In this document: positions 1-13,200 of the stretch, one piece after another
Numbering within the stretch: position 1 is the first letter of the stretch
How the letters are laid out: every line of letters starts with the position of its first letter
IMG/VR virus record: IMGVR_UViG_3300020185_000103
Coordinates: 1 to 42,106 of that record
Length of the DNA: 42,106 nt
Strand: one strand, 5' to 3'
From: a virus
Translations under genes and position numbers: made by a program
Notes under the pieces: model-generated
The model's database searches: none
The model's input: only the letters and a program-made list of their open reading frames with translations
What the model was told of the DNA's origin: nothing

Positions 1-1201
1 CACTAGTAATAGCAGTTTGTGCGGCTGTTGCAAGTGTTCCTGTAATATTACCACTTGCAGCAAGAGCGCCACTAATGTTTACAATGCCAGATCCGTTTGG
101 CTTCAATTCTATGTTTGCGTTTGTACTTGTATTTTCAATAGTATTTGCAGCACTGTTAATTTTAATATTGCCGAACTCTGGTGAACTAGAAAGTGCAATG
201 TTAACATCATCAGTATTTTGTGTAAGAATTACATTGCTATCGCCTGTAATACTTCTAAAACGTAACTCAACACCTACTTTTTCTTTAAACAGTCCTACGC
301 TGTTTGCAACTGGTCTGTTAATAACTCGGTTTGCTTCACCACCTGCTGCGCCTGGCAGTTCTGCTAGTTCAATTTTACCCGATGATGAATTATATACTAA
401 CCCAAATCCATTAGTGAGTGTTCCTAGTGTTATATCGCTGAGTTCATCAATACTAGTTGCTTGTATTTTTGTAAGCACCCTAGCGTCTGTATAATATAAA
501 TTTGTTTGTTCTGGTAAGTCTGCTGTACTAACTTGGTTTGTGCCTGTGCCAAAATCAATATGTGTGTCGTCAATGCCGTCTGTTTTAATTGTTACTGCGC
601 CAGTACTAACCGTAAAGTGATCTGAGCTAAAACTAGCTATACCTTTATTGCTAGCAGTTGCATCTTCTGCACTAATTGTTAGAGTATCACCTGATTGAGC
701 TGTGTCAATGCCTTCGCCGCCTGATACTGTTAGTGTGTCTCCCAAGTCAATAGCAGTTGACCCAGTGTCTCCTGATAGTGTTATAGTACTGTTTGCAATA
801 CTAGAGTTAGGAATACTTGCAAGAGCAATAACGCCTGTTCCTGATGTATATGTAACACCTGTTGCTGTTGTGGCGCTAATATGTGTGCGTACTTCTGATG
901 CACTGGGGCCTGTATAGGTTAGTACGCCAGTACTGTTATTATAACTTAAACTTCCGTCACCGCCTGCATCAGTGACACTAATTGCAGCTCTAGATCTTGC
1001 ATCAGTATAATATAAATTAGAACCTTCTGTAATATTTGCGCTAGTCAGTGTAATATTTGCACTGGTAGCGGGTACTCCATTAACGGTTTTCACATAGTTT
1101 GCTTCAACAGTAGTCATCCTACCATTAATGTCAGTGAAGTTACCGTCCATTTCTTCAAACGTTATGGGTGATGTCTTTTGACTGCGAAGTACTATTGCCA
1201 T
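1..1201 (-). CDS. Tail fibre-like structural protein, 3' end cut by window edge
   Basis: The reading frame is open from an ATG at 1199-1201 to the window edge, giving 400 codons and no stop, so the C-terminus is missing. The start MAIVLRSQKTSPITFEEMD, followed by a statement-like 'GNFTDINGR', resembles the N-termini of fibre and structural proteins of marine T4-like phages. The body is low in charged residues and rich in Ser, Thr, Gly, Ala and Asn. It contains two copies of a NLYYTDAR motif (near residues 63 and 232), which recurs in phage fibre shafts. An AAAGGT Shine-Dalgarno lies 9 bases before the ATG, and a late-promoter-like AATAAATA lies just upstream. It follows the giant structural gene by 33 bases. 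Fibre or virion surface role is inferred from composition, repeats and position; receptor specificity cannot be judged. Confidence 0.7.
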   Translation of the reverse strand, partial: MAIVLRSQKTSPITFEEMDGNFTDINGRMTTVEANYVKTVNGVPATSANITLTSANITEGSNLYYTDARSRAAISVTDAGGDGSLSYNNSTGVLTYTGPSASEVRTHISATTATGVTYTSGTGVIALASIPNSSIANSTITLSGDTGSTAIDLGDTLTVSGGEGIDTAQSGDTLTISAEDATASNKGIASFSSDHFTVSTGAVTIKTDGIDDTHIDFGTGTNQVSTADLPEQTNLYYTDARVLTKIQATSIDELSDITLGTLTNGFGLVYNSSSGKIELAELPGAAGGEANRVINRPVANSVGLFKEKVGVELRFRSITGDSNVILTQNTDDVNIALSSSPEFGNIKINSAANTIENTSTNANIELKPNGSGIVNISGALAASGNITGTLATAAQTAITS

Positions 1202-1220
1202 GTTAGCTTAACCTTTATGT

Positions 1221-1228
1221 TATTTATT
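1221..1228 (-). promoter_or_regulatory. Possible T4-type late promoter (AATAAATA) for the fibre gene
   Basis: On the minus strand AATAAATA lies in the short gap between the giant gene's stop and the fibre ATG, about 20 bases before the start codon. It differs from the T4 late -10 octamer TATAAATA at the first base only. Position and match suggest a separate late start for the fibre gene, but A+T-rich DNA makes chance matches plausible. Confidence 0.4.
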
Positions 1229-1234
1229 TCCATT

Positions 1235-4200
1235 TTATTGTTGTTCCTCAATGTAGCCCTCGGCAACATAATCATCTACAATATAGCTATCAGCACTAAG
1301 TTCTACTAGATAATTTGGTATAATCGCTTCACAGTCCTTGAGGAATTGTGCATTTAAACCAGCAGATTGTTGCAAGCCAAGGCCGTTTGCAGCCGTTCCT
1401 GTTCCTAGATCATACCAGGTATTTGTGTGAGTGTTTGTTTGTGGTAAACGTTCGTCTTCGCTACTATTAACAACTGTTGTTCCTACTCTATGTTCTGTAG
1501 CAAACCTTGTTCCGCCTGTGCCACGTCTAATATTTGTAACATAGTTGTTTGTTGTATCTATTTCCCAGTAAGTAATGCGTTCGTTGCCTAAAAATATAAC
1601 TCCAGGAAATTTACTTGTTGGTGTTACTGTAGTAAGCACACTTGCATCTTTAACATAGATTTTAGTATCTGCAGGTTTAAGTTCCACGCTAAGTTTAGTT
1701 GAAGTGTCTGCACACAGCCTAAAGTACTCAGTTTCGCCTAACATGTTATAGAATACTCTAAATCCTGTTGTTGGTTGCACTATATTTTCACTAATACTAG
1801 TTACAGTAATGATACTGTCAGCATCCAATGTTACACCATCAAAGTTACTTAGATCCAGTCTACCTGTGCCATCTACACCATATTGGCCTGGATGCAATTT
1901 TGTACCATTAACTGTAACCCAGAGATAGTTAAGGTTACTAGTTGCTGTCAGCGTTCTATCTAACCTATATCTTGCCTGTGCGGTACCAGCTTCTGTTAGT
2001 CCATCGTATTCGTTGCTATCGTAAGCAATTCCATCATAATCAAAAGCAACAATTGTAATATCAGTGCCCAACCCTTTGAATACCTGTGTTTGTATTCTAA
2101 GCGGATCATGGTTACTAAACATTGTTACTACTAGTTCGTCACCATTACTAATACTAATCTCTTCGTTAATATAAAGGTTAGTGCCGTCTGTAGTGTATTC
2201 ACCATTGTTATAATAAACAATTAGGCTATCACCAGACGTGAGTGCACTGTTTAATTGAACTGCACGGTAATCTGTGCCTGCGCCATCCTGGTCAGCAGTA
2301 ACACTATCAGCGTCTACAGTAGTTACACTGCTATCTGCCGTAACGTCAAATGCCTCAGCCAATGTAGTTACATTATAGTCCTGATATCTGTTAAGGTTTA
2401 TTGTTTGGTTTGTACTCTTTTTAATATGTGCAACACCAATCTGTCCATCAATTGTATTTGCAATTGTTTCACCTTTACTAATTGGTGCTCTATAGTAAGT
2501 CGTACTACCATCTAATGTGTAGTGGCTAGCATTTGTTGGAGTAAGTCTTATACCGTTGAGCTCTACAATAATATTACCTTCTAGTGGTTCTCCATACTGC
2601 ACAGTTTCACCAATAGAAATTGTTCTATTACTGCCATCTAAAGTAAATGTCTTTTGTACTGGCTTTGTAAATGGCAGTCTGCCAGCAGCGAGTGAGCTTG
2701 TAAGGAAGTGCAACTCTTGTCCGTTCCCGGGAACTATACTTATAAATGATACAACTGTGCGTCCATCTACCTCTGTAAATGTAAAGTTTGTTGTTTCTTG
2801 GCCATCCACTAGTACTTGCATTTGTGCTACACGAGTAAATGGAATCGCAAGAGCATATGCTAGTGTACTACCATCTGCAATAATTGTTTCTTCATGTGTT
2901 AGTTTTTCGCCTGTTGATCCGTAACCGTATATAAAAATATTACTATTGGCTGCTGGTGCAGTATCAAATACTATTTCTCTAGTTTCATAATCAAGAGTAA
3001 AGTTACGCTCTGGTGTGCTACCTAAATAAGCAATTACTAGTGTAACCTGATCTGCTTGTATATCGCCTGCATAATTATATCGTTTAGTGCTACCGTCACC
3101 TAAATATGTTCTGTAAGTAATTGGGAAACTATTACCGTCGGCCTCAAAGTCATCACTTGGATCAGTATAAATCTCCATGTCGAGTGTATCAAATACTCTG
3201 CCTGGCACAACTTCTTCTGGTGCATGACTATTGTATTCGTCTACAAAAGCGCCGCCATCTATGTTAATATCTTCTGGGCGTGTACCTAGTGCGAGGTCTT
3301 TAAATGTACTGCTTATTGTAGTATCAAATGCACTTTGACCACTGAGTACACGTAATCCATCTACATCAATTTCAAAATCGTCAAAACCTAATGTGTCAAA
3401 GTTTGCACTGTCAAATCCTGGCTCTTTATCAAAGCCTACCCCACCAACTCTTGTGCTAGTGTAATCAGTGCCTTCTTGTAGTAGAGCTAAGTCATCACCA
3501 ATCATTCCAGTTAATGGTACATAGTATGCTTCTATTCTATCTGCTGCACTTGCTACATTTTCGTCAGCATATGCAACAAACACTACTGTGCCCGTGCTAT
3601 CTTCAGTACTAAACGTAGCACCTGTAGTTGTTCCGTCCGTTACGTGGACTTGATAAAGTTCTTGCACTTTTGTGTCTGGATTCTGATATACTACTAAATC
3701 TTCATACGCAAATGCAGTGTTAGCGGACCATGTTTTAATATTACTACTGTATGTAATCCTGTCAAATTTAAGTGTTGTATCAAATTCACGGTGTGTGTCA
3801 TTTTTAATACGTGGGAGTAATACACAGCCTGTGCCTGCTGTACCAGTGTCAATTGTTATTGTTGGGGTCTTGGTATAGCCACTTCCTTTGTTTAGCACCT
3901 GTGCGCTAACAATACTATCACCGTTTGAGATTGCTTGTACAGTTGCTTGTGTGCCTCCAACTAAATCTGGCAAACTCACTGTTACTTCAGGATTAGATGT
4001 GTAGCCTGTGCCAGCAGCATATATTTCTACTGTGTTTAGGTAATAGCCGTAGTTGTCAGCCCAGGGCTTGTTGGGTCCGGCAATCCTTGTAATATAATCG
4101 CCTTGGTAGTCTCCACTTGGTTTGCGGAAGTATCCCAATTGCTCATCGTAAAATGTATGAACGTCAAAGTCTGTTATGTCTCCGTCAAAATTGTCATTTC

Positions 4201-7200
4201 CGTCATATGCTGTAATGTATTCTCTAATTTTAGTATGGTACGGTTTTACTTCTTGAATAAATTGTTCAATGAACAGACTGTTATCGTTTTTATATGTAGG
4301 ATATTGATTTAGATCTCTCTGCTTGTGTATAGTTTTAATAAAGCTGCTTTTAAACACCCAATCAACACCAAAGTTTTGTTCATGTAGGCTATACTCAATT
4401 AATCTAAAGAATAGTGTGTTAAAAAGTAGCCGTTGTTCATTAATAAAGATATCATTTTTGATGGTGTTTAATAGTTGACGTAATTCAACCTGTGGGATTC
4501 TATCAAATTGTCCAAAGTCAAAGTTGCTATTATCATAACCAACATAACTACCATAAGTGGCATTACTATAGTCCCAGATAGTATCACGTAGTTTTATTGT
4601 GCCACGCTCAATGACAACCTCGTCCCAATTAGCACCTTTTTTACAAAACAAACTAAAGTTGCCATCATCATTGGAAAGTACTTTTGCAATCTGTCCTTCT
4701 GTTGCTTGGGTAAGTGTTAATAACTGTGGTTCGTTAGTCACCTGATAGTTAGGAACTGTATGCACATCATAACCGGTTGCATACCAAGTTACGTAATCCC
4801 AGTAGCGAGCAGTGTCATATCCTTGTATTTTGCGTAGGGTCCAGGATTTCTGATCTCCTTCACCCTCAAGAATATATATTGTCCACTGGTTATCAAAGTT
4901 AGTATCTTGTTCCACTAACACTAGATATCCTGCACTAAGTATTTCAGTGTTTAAATAATCTCTAGTTGTTATGTCAGCAACTTTCTGATTCCATTCCCCA
5001 CTATTTTTTGTTGGGATCGGATCGCTGACTGTAAAGCCAGTAATAACATTGTTACGCACAATGGGCAACTTTGCAAATTCTTTATTAACAAAATCTACCA
5101 TCACTTTAGCAGCTTCTTGTCTATTAACAAACATTGTTTGTCTTGGACGTATACCTATTCCGTATTTTTCGCCAGCACTCAGTGTGGGATCTGGAATAAT
5201 GTTACTCTGGATATCTGCACCTGACATGCTGTCTACAATTTTATTCCAGATTCTATTAGGTATGATTTGATCTGGATCCCCTTCAGCAACTAAATCAAAT
5301 TCACTATGTAGCACTCCGTCATTTCGGAGTTTATCATAATTTATAGCAACAATAGTATTTTTATCGTTAAGATCAGGTTTTATATTATTAAGCATAATTG
5401 AATTATTACTAATTAAACTTATAAATTTAATACCAGCAGTTATTGGATTATTAATTTGTGCTTGAATGCCATTAGTACTGATTGAGCGTACTTCATTATT
5501 AGGATAGCTATCTTTGTTTGTTACCCAATAATAGTAAAGTGTCTTAGTAGTATTACTAATACTATTGAATTGTAGATTTTGGCTGTAAGCACTGTCATCT
5601 GGATATAGCGGAACACCTTCGCCACCATTGGCAACATATTCGCTTGGCAATACCTGACTTTCTACCCATTCGCAAACTACAATTTCGCTTCCTGGGAAGA
5701 ACGCATTCCAATTATTTCTACGATATGCTAATTCACCTTGTTCGTAATCTAAAATACGGCACTGTGTGATATCCCACCAAGTTTTACTCACGTATTCATT
5801 ATTCCAGGCATTATTAGCATTGACCTGTAGGCGAGCACTGTTACCAATACTATAAATTGCGGGATCGTACTCTGTTACAAAATTTAGCTCTGCCTGGGCC
5901 CGTCCTGGTAGTTTACCTTTGGCAATGTCTATAGTATCAAGAAAACTTATAATTTGCTGATTGCGTTTATCATATGTGATAACTCTGTTGACACTATTAA
6001 TGTCTACTTTATCATCTTGAGTACGCAGCGTATTCCACACCCCGGTTCTAGTAGTATTAGTAAATTCATAAGTACTGCCGCCATTTGCTTTGAACTGGTC
6101 GTCGTTTTTACTACCTACATAAATCCTGTTATCTAATACAGCAATTGCACAGCCAAAACTGTCGAAATGGTCAATCGTTGTACTACGCAACTGTTGTCCG
6201 TATGCATATAGTGGACTGTTATTTACGCCAGCAACTCCGGCTGGTTCTAATAGTGCATACACATATGCAGCACCACTTTCGTTAACATTTTCTATATATT
6301 GCGTACTGCCGTTGTCAAAAGTTGTAGTTTCTATTGTACTAACAACATCAAATCTTGTTGGCAACAGTGTAGTTGCTTTATCACTTGATACAACAAGCGT
6401 TTGTGCAGCATTGTTTCCGGTTGGGGTAAATCTATCAAACCTAACATCCAGCCCAAAGTTTTCGTTATCGCTACCATTTGGATTATCAAATCGTTGTGTC
6501 ATTACAAAAGGTTCAAAGTTTAATTTACTAGTACTCTCATAGTCAGCACCTGTGCCTGGACGCACACTTAGCTTAGTATTCGTTGTTTTATTTGTACTAC
6601 TAATTGTTAGTAGATTTCCTGCAACACTAGTTGTTACTTCACTAATATTTTTAGCATCGATAGTTGCTTTAACTGTGGCAGGATCACTTGTATTAGTTAG
6701 TGCAACTTCTACGTTGTTAATAAAGATAGTACTACTAGCATCAGTATCAAAACTTGTTGCTTTTGTTGTGGTGTTGCCAAATCTCCTCGCTTCGTCTATA
6801 AAGACGTAAACAGATCCTGTGTTTACATTAACACTATCTTCACCAGGCGCACCAACAGCAATTATTGCACCATATGTGTCTATACCAACACTCCAGCCAA
6901 ACAACTCTGAGTCCGATTTTAGTTCACTAGCTAACAATCCATAATCATCACCTTGTGCACTATCTTGTACTTTATTCCACTGTCCAATATATACTTCAAT
7001 TATATCTCCAGCACTGGGAATAAATTGTGTACTAATAGTATTTCCACTTCGACGGTATCTATTTGCACTACTGTCGCTAGTAAATCCACCAAATGCGCCA
7101 GTTGCCGCCAACATTGTAGTGCCATTAACTTCAATAAATTCCATATTATCTGGTATTGTGCCAGTTGTAGTAAAATCTGTTGTAGTGCCATCACCAATAA

Positions 7201-10200
7201 ATCTTTCAATCTCTTGATGGTAAATGCTAATACTGCCTGCTTTGTTAACACTAGAACTATCGTGCGGGGCTCCAACTACTAGGGTTTGTCCAATAGCATC
7301 TACTGCAATACTGTGGCCAAATCTGCTTGAAGCCGTACCGCTAATTCGATGTAGGAACTTAAAGTGACTACTGCGCCTAACAACAACGACAAGACTAGCA
7401 ACTGGAACACTAATGAACGTTATATTGCTTCCGCTAACAGTATAGTCAGTTACGTTTAGGTAAGTTTTTCCGTTTCTATCCTGTACTAGTAATTCGTCTC
7501 CACCAACAGGAGTAAACCCAAGAGAGTAAGTACTAGTACTTCCATCACATGTAAGTGTTGCAATATTATCGTCAGTAACTGCATGAGTAGTCAAACTATA
7601 CATATACACTTCGTCACTGCCAGGTGATCCAACAAATAAAAATCTATCATCATTACTAATTGCTAAACTATAGCCAAACTCATCATTTTGTGCCCCAATA
7701 CTAGGAACAATGGCTTGTTTGATATTAATGTCACCTGTTGTGGTTCTGTTGTAAATGAATACTGCGCCTCTGTTTGTGTCTGTACCTGGAGCACCAACTG
7801 CTACCCATTCTTTACCATAAGCTACACTATCTGCAAACCCGCCCAGCGTACTGCTAATACTACTAATAGTTTTTTCGCCTGTTTCATTAAACGTACCATT
7901 TTCATCTTTGGCAAAGTTTACAACAGTTGTTCTGCCTGGACTTCCTGATATAAAAGTCAGCCCATCTGCACTAACGTCTACACTAGCGCCTTGTTGATCA
8001 CTAGCACTAACACTGTTTGCACTAATTTGCGTGTTTGCATCATAGGGATTGCGTTTGTTAAATACTGCCCATTTTCCTGTACTAGTAGAATCTACCCAAA
8101 TCTTTTCGTTAGGCGCCCAACCATAAAGTGGATTAGTTGTTGAAATTAGGTTAGGAGTGGCATAACGCACACTTTCTAATTTAAACAACGGCAGCAGTGT
8201 GTTATCAATGGCATCAACAGTTAAATTCTCGTCAATGACAGTGAATTGCGTAGGAGATTGCACACTAGTTATTTTGTAACACCCTTTAACAATGTTACTT
8301 CCTTTAACAATAATGTAATCATCTTTAACAAGTCCATGATTGCCATCTGTACTAAAAGTAATCTGTGGTGCTACATTTTGTTCAACAGTTATAATATTTA
8401 CTGCTGTTTCACTAACACGCAACATATCCCAGGTGCTATTACGGCTAGCAACCCATATTTTATCAGCACGGCCAATTGTATCAATTTTGTTAGTAAGTTC
8501 AGTCTCTAACTCGTCAATACTGAATACAGTAAGATCAACATCATCTAACCTTGGAAAGCCTGCGCTTAGTAAGTCATTTTTAACTGCACCAGTGGCCCGA
8601 TCGAGGAAAATATTTTTAGTATAGTTATCGGGTTTTTTATATATGTTTTTTTCTATAACTCCAATAACATCAGCGTCTACAGCCTCACCATTATCAATAA
8701 GTTGCAAATTAAATGGATTTTTCTGTGCATTAGCTTCATCAATTTCAAGTTCAATCACCTGGTTGCTGCTAATACTTCCATACTCGCCTACTCTAAATCC
8801 CCACTCTTCGTAAACATTAATTTCTTGCTCAAGATTGGTTAACTTAGCTTTGATAAGTTTGTCTAGGGCCGCTGTGGTGCCTTTATTTTTAAGCATGCCC
8901 TGATAGAATTTTATCTGACTTGTGTCATCTAAGCCTAAGTTTTCTAAATATTCTCTATTTCTAAATCCTATTTGTCCTTTGCCTGCCTTGTCTGTAGCAC
9001 TTTCTAAATTGATACTGTCAGTATCATAAAAACTTTGGAAACTGTTGGCTTTGGATGCTGTGTTTTGTAGCAGTCCTGTCTTCATATTTTTTACAAGCAA
9101 CCAGTTGGCATTATCAAATGTTATTGATCCAGTATGATCTTTGCTTGCTACATATATTTTGTTTCTGAAACTTACTGTATCTGCACGTTTGTAATCCTGT
9201 TGTGACTGCCAAACGTCTACAGTGTCCTGACTTAGTGTACTGCCAGGTGCCTGTAGTGTGCCATTCCAATTGCCGCTACGTGTGCCAACAATTTTAAGTC
9301 GTTCCTGTCTGTTACCGAGTGAGGGTTGATATATTATGTCATTAAAGATTGTAATGTTATCAAAAACAAGTACGTGTTCATACTGCACAGGATCCAATTT
9401 AGCACTATACATATACTCGTTTTCGTTGTTAACAGACACAATGGTTTTATTATCGATTCTTTCAACATTATAATCTTTTACTTTGATAGGAGCACTGTTG
9501 TTATTTCGTAGTGCAATAGTTTTAGAAAGATCAGCAACTGTTGTAAGAGGTCTGTCAATAGTGAGCTGTTGTAGGCCTGGACTGATACTCAACACAGTGC
9601 CGGGTTCCCAGTTTTGTTCAATCCAAAGACCAAATTCATCTATCCCAGTATTAAAGTCCAGTAGTTTGCCATTTGAGTTTTGTGATTCAAATGTAATACC
9701 CTTATAATTAAGGTAGCGATTGTACGCATTAAGGAAGTCTGCAACCTGATTAATACTTGTAAACAGTGTATTATACGGTACTAATGCAATTTCTCTTTTA
9801 AAGTCATCATAAAGTGTAAATGTTCTAGAACCAATAGTCTTTAGTCTTACATTTTGACTACGCTGACTTGGTATAATTCTAAAAACAGGATCATCTATAT
9901 CAAACCCTTTAACTTCGTAGCCATTAACACGTTTAATAATATTAACACCACTATAAAACACTCTATCAAGTGGCTGGCTCTCCTGTAGATGCACTGCTAG
10001 GTTTTCATCAGGTAAAAAGATGTTTTGATTAACACTACTAGGGCTCGCTACTTCTATAATAACTTTAAGTTGTGATTTATCTGTAAACCCTGCAACCTTA
10101 TATGCAAGATTTTGAGTTAAGTTTTGTATACGTGTTTGCAAGTCACTTTTATTCTTGCCATAACCTGTCATATAGTTTTCTAAAAATTGGTTGTAACCTT

Positions 10201-13200
10201 CTACACGATTAACTACACCATTGTCTGTTACACCATTAATTCTTAAGTCATTTATTTTGGGTCTATATGTTCTATCTTTTTGTAGTATTTGATCGTAGTC
10301 TGCATTGTAGGAAAAAAGATTTGTATCAAATAACAGTGTAAAATATTTACTAGGTTTAATAAGTGCACCAGCAATTTGACATGCAAACGCCCACTCACTG
10401 CTGCGTAACCAAGCATTTTCAACTGGACCACCGTCACCGATACGCCAACTGTTTCTATGAGCATTGTCGCCACCACTACTACTCGTAACACTATCAATAG
10501 GACTTACTAGGTTGCCTTGTGCATCAACAGGCAACATATCTAGTATGCCAGTACGTTTAATTTTAGCATCTACTGTATAAGTGGTAGACGTGCCGTCTGC
10601 ATAAATTTTACCGTCACGTAAATCTTCCCAGAGCACAGTATTACCGGCAGTGTATGGCGCTGGTCCATAACGTTGCTCCCACCAGGTGGGTTTAATATTA
10701 TATCCAAACATTTCCCAGGGGGTACTGTGTGGGGTGTCAGTATCATATAGCCAACGGTATGCCCCTCTCCAGTAACCAGGAAGTCTCCACTTATTGGTAA
10801 ATGTGGTATTAGAATAGTTCCAAGTGAAGGTATCATCGCTATTAAAGCCATTGTTGGTTGTATAGTCTAGTCTGTTCTTGTATGCCCAGCTAGCAAAATA
10901 TTTCCTATAGATGTTAACAAATGTATTTCTATCCCCTAGGGTATTTCTAAAATAGCCAGGAATAACATCAGCCCAATCAAACAAATCTCTGGTATAAGTT
11001 GTTTTTATATTATTAAAGATACGTTTTTCTAGTTCCAGGACGATATCGTCTCGCATGTCACCATATCCTACCCAGATACTTCCGTCATGCCCTTTTACGA
11101 CTGTCTGACTGGTACTGTAGCTATCGTCAGTGTATTTTTGAGGATACCACTTGGGCCATAGCCCCATCTTAGTGGGAGTAGGTGGCACAAAACTACCATT
11201 GGTATTATTATACTCTACAATTTGTAACTCATCACCCACTAGGGTAACGTAGTTTTTACTTAATTGGATAGCAATCTTGTTGGTCAAGATTGTGTAATCC
11301 TGTTCATTTACTAGTAGAATAAACTCATTATTTCTTTTAATGTATACTAGAATAGCTTGATTACTGACGGTATTTGCTTTGTACTCTGTAGTGAATTCAA
11401 ATTCTCTTTGTTTAGTATCATCTATCTGGTGATAAACTGCGTTTTTTTGACTACCCCAGGCAATCATATCCGTATAAAAGAATGGGAAAGTATCAGTCTT
11501 GGTTCCTGCCATATGGCTAATAATAGTATCCACTGCATCTTTGGGACTACGTAAATCTATATCTAAAGTGTTTATGTTATCCAAAAACTTAGTTTTAAAT
11601 CGGGTATATTCTTCCATACTATAACGCATTGCAGTTTCAAAGTTAACATCTTTGCTTGTAAGCAAGTACTGAGGAAGTATGTTGCCTGCACTATGTTGCA
11701 ATATTTTGCCAGGATATTTCTTATAGTCAATGTCACGAATATTATTTGATCCCAAGCTGTTGCCAACCAGTGTTGGAATATTTGTTGCTAATTCTGTTAA
11801 ATGGTTACGTGCCTGGCCTACAGTAATCTCAGTAAAATCTTCGTTATTAGCATTGTTTTCCAAGTTAAGTGGCACGTCGTAATAACCCAGGGAATTAACT
11901 GTAGGACTAATAACTTTGATTGTAACAACATCACCTTTATTCAGTGCATCAGTAAATGTTACAAAATATTTGTCATTAATAGTTACTTCTGTATATTTGC
12001 TGGGATCGACAAACAAATTATTTAAATAAACTTTGAGTGTGCTGAACCCGGACATTTCAGTCTTGGCACTGCCTATTTCAAAACTATAAAATTCTGTGTC
12101 GATATCATACTGGACAATTTGCCATTGTTCACTTGGGCGCATAACCTTACGCCAACCATTTTCTAAGGTACGTTTGGTAGTACCGTCAGATTGTTTTTTA
12201 AATTTGTGTACGTGTCCACTTTTAACAATTAAATTTGTAGCACCAGTGTCAGATTTAGTATACTGGAATGTGTCTTTAATATAGTTGTTTTCAAAGACAA
12301 TGTCTCCAATGGAATCAAAGTTTTTATATGTTAACGCAAATCCTAACTCGGTGTCTGCACTGCCAGTTGTAGCTCGTTTGTAGCTCAACAATTTGTTGCC
12401 GACAAATGTACTGCTTGGATATTTGGTACCATCACTGAAACTAGTGTGTGTAGCGTCGAATATATCAAACAATGGGTCCTGATTAATTTTAGTTTTTTGC
12501 TGTGCTGAAACCCAACCCGAAGTTGTATCTTTAAAATGGTATGCTTTGCCTTGTACACCCGTACCAAAGTTACTAACTAGTACGTCTCCAGGCTCAATTG
12601 TATCAATGCGTTCTAGTACAATAATTTTACTAGTAGTACTGTCGTTATCCTCATCTACTTTTTTAACCTGATAGACATTTTGTCTAGTGTCTGGGTCTTG
12701 CGTAAACACAACGGTAACACCAGGAGTCAGATTGAATTGCTCACTAAAGTATCCAACAGTGCCGTTTACATTACTAAGTGCATCCGTTTGCGTAACATCA
12801 ATCACATCAACATAACGTTTACCATTTGTACCATAGTTAAATAATTGTAGTCCTGCATCAAATTCGATAATTGGCCGTTTTGCTCTGGCAGTTTCTTCAA
12901 TTGTTGGATTGAATCCATTTAATGCCGCAGTTGCTTCAATAACTCTGCGGTGGAACCAACGGTTGTATCTGCTCCAAGCATTCAAGTCAGAGCTAGCTCT
13001 GTTAATTAATATATAATCTTGTAAAATTGGGGCGTCTTTAGTTTGCTCTAGTCCTCCGTTATCAAACGGATCACTGTCGTATCCGTTAACAAGAGTTTCT
13101 GAATACGGCTCAGGTGTTTTTAGGCTATCAACTTTGACTAGTTGAATGTTTGTGCCTACTCCCTCTACATACCATTCTCCTGCATATGTGCCTGGAATAA

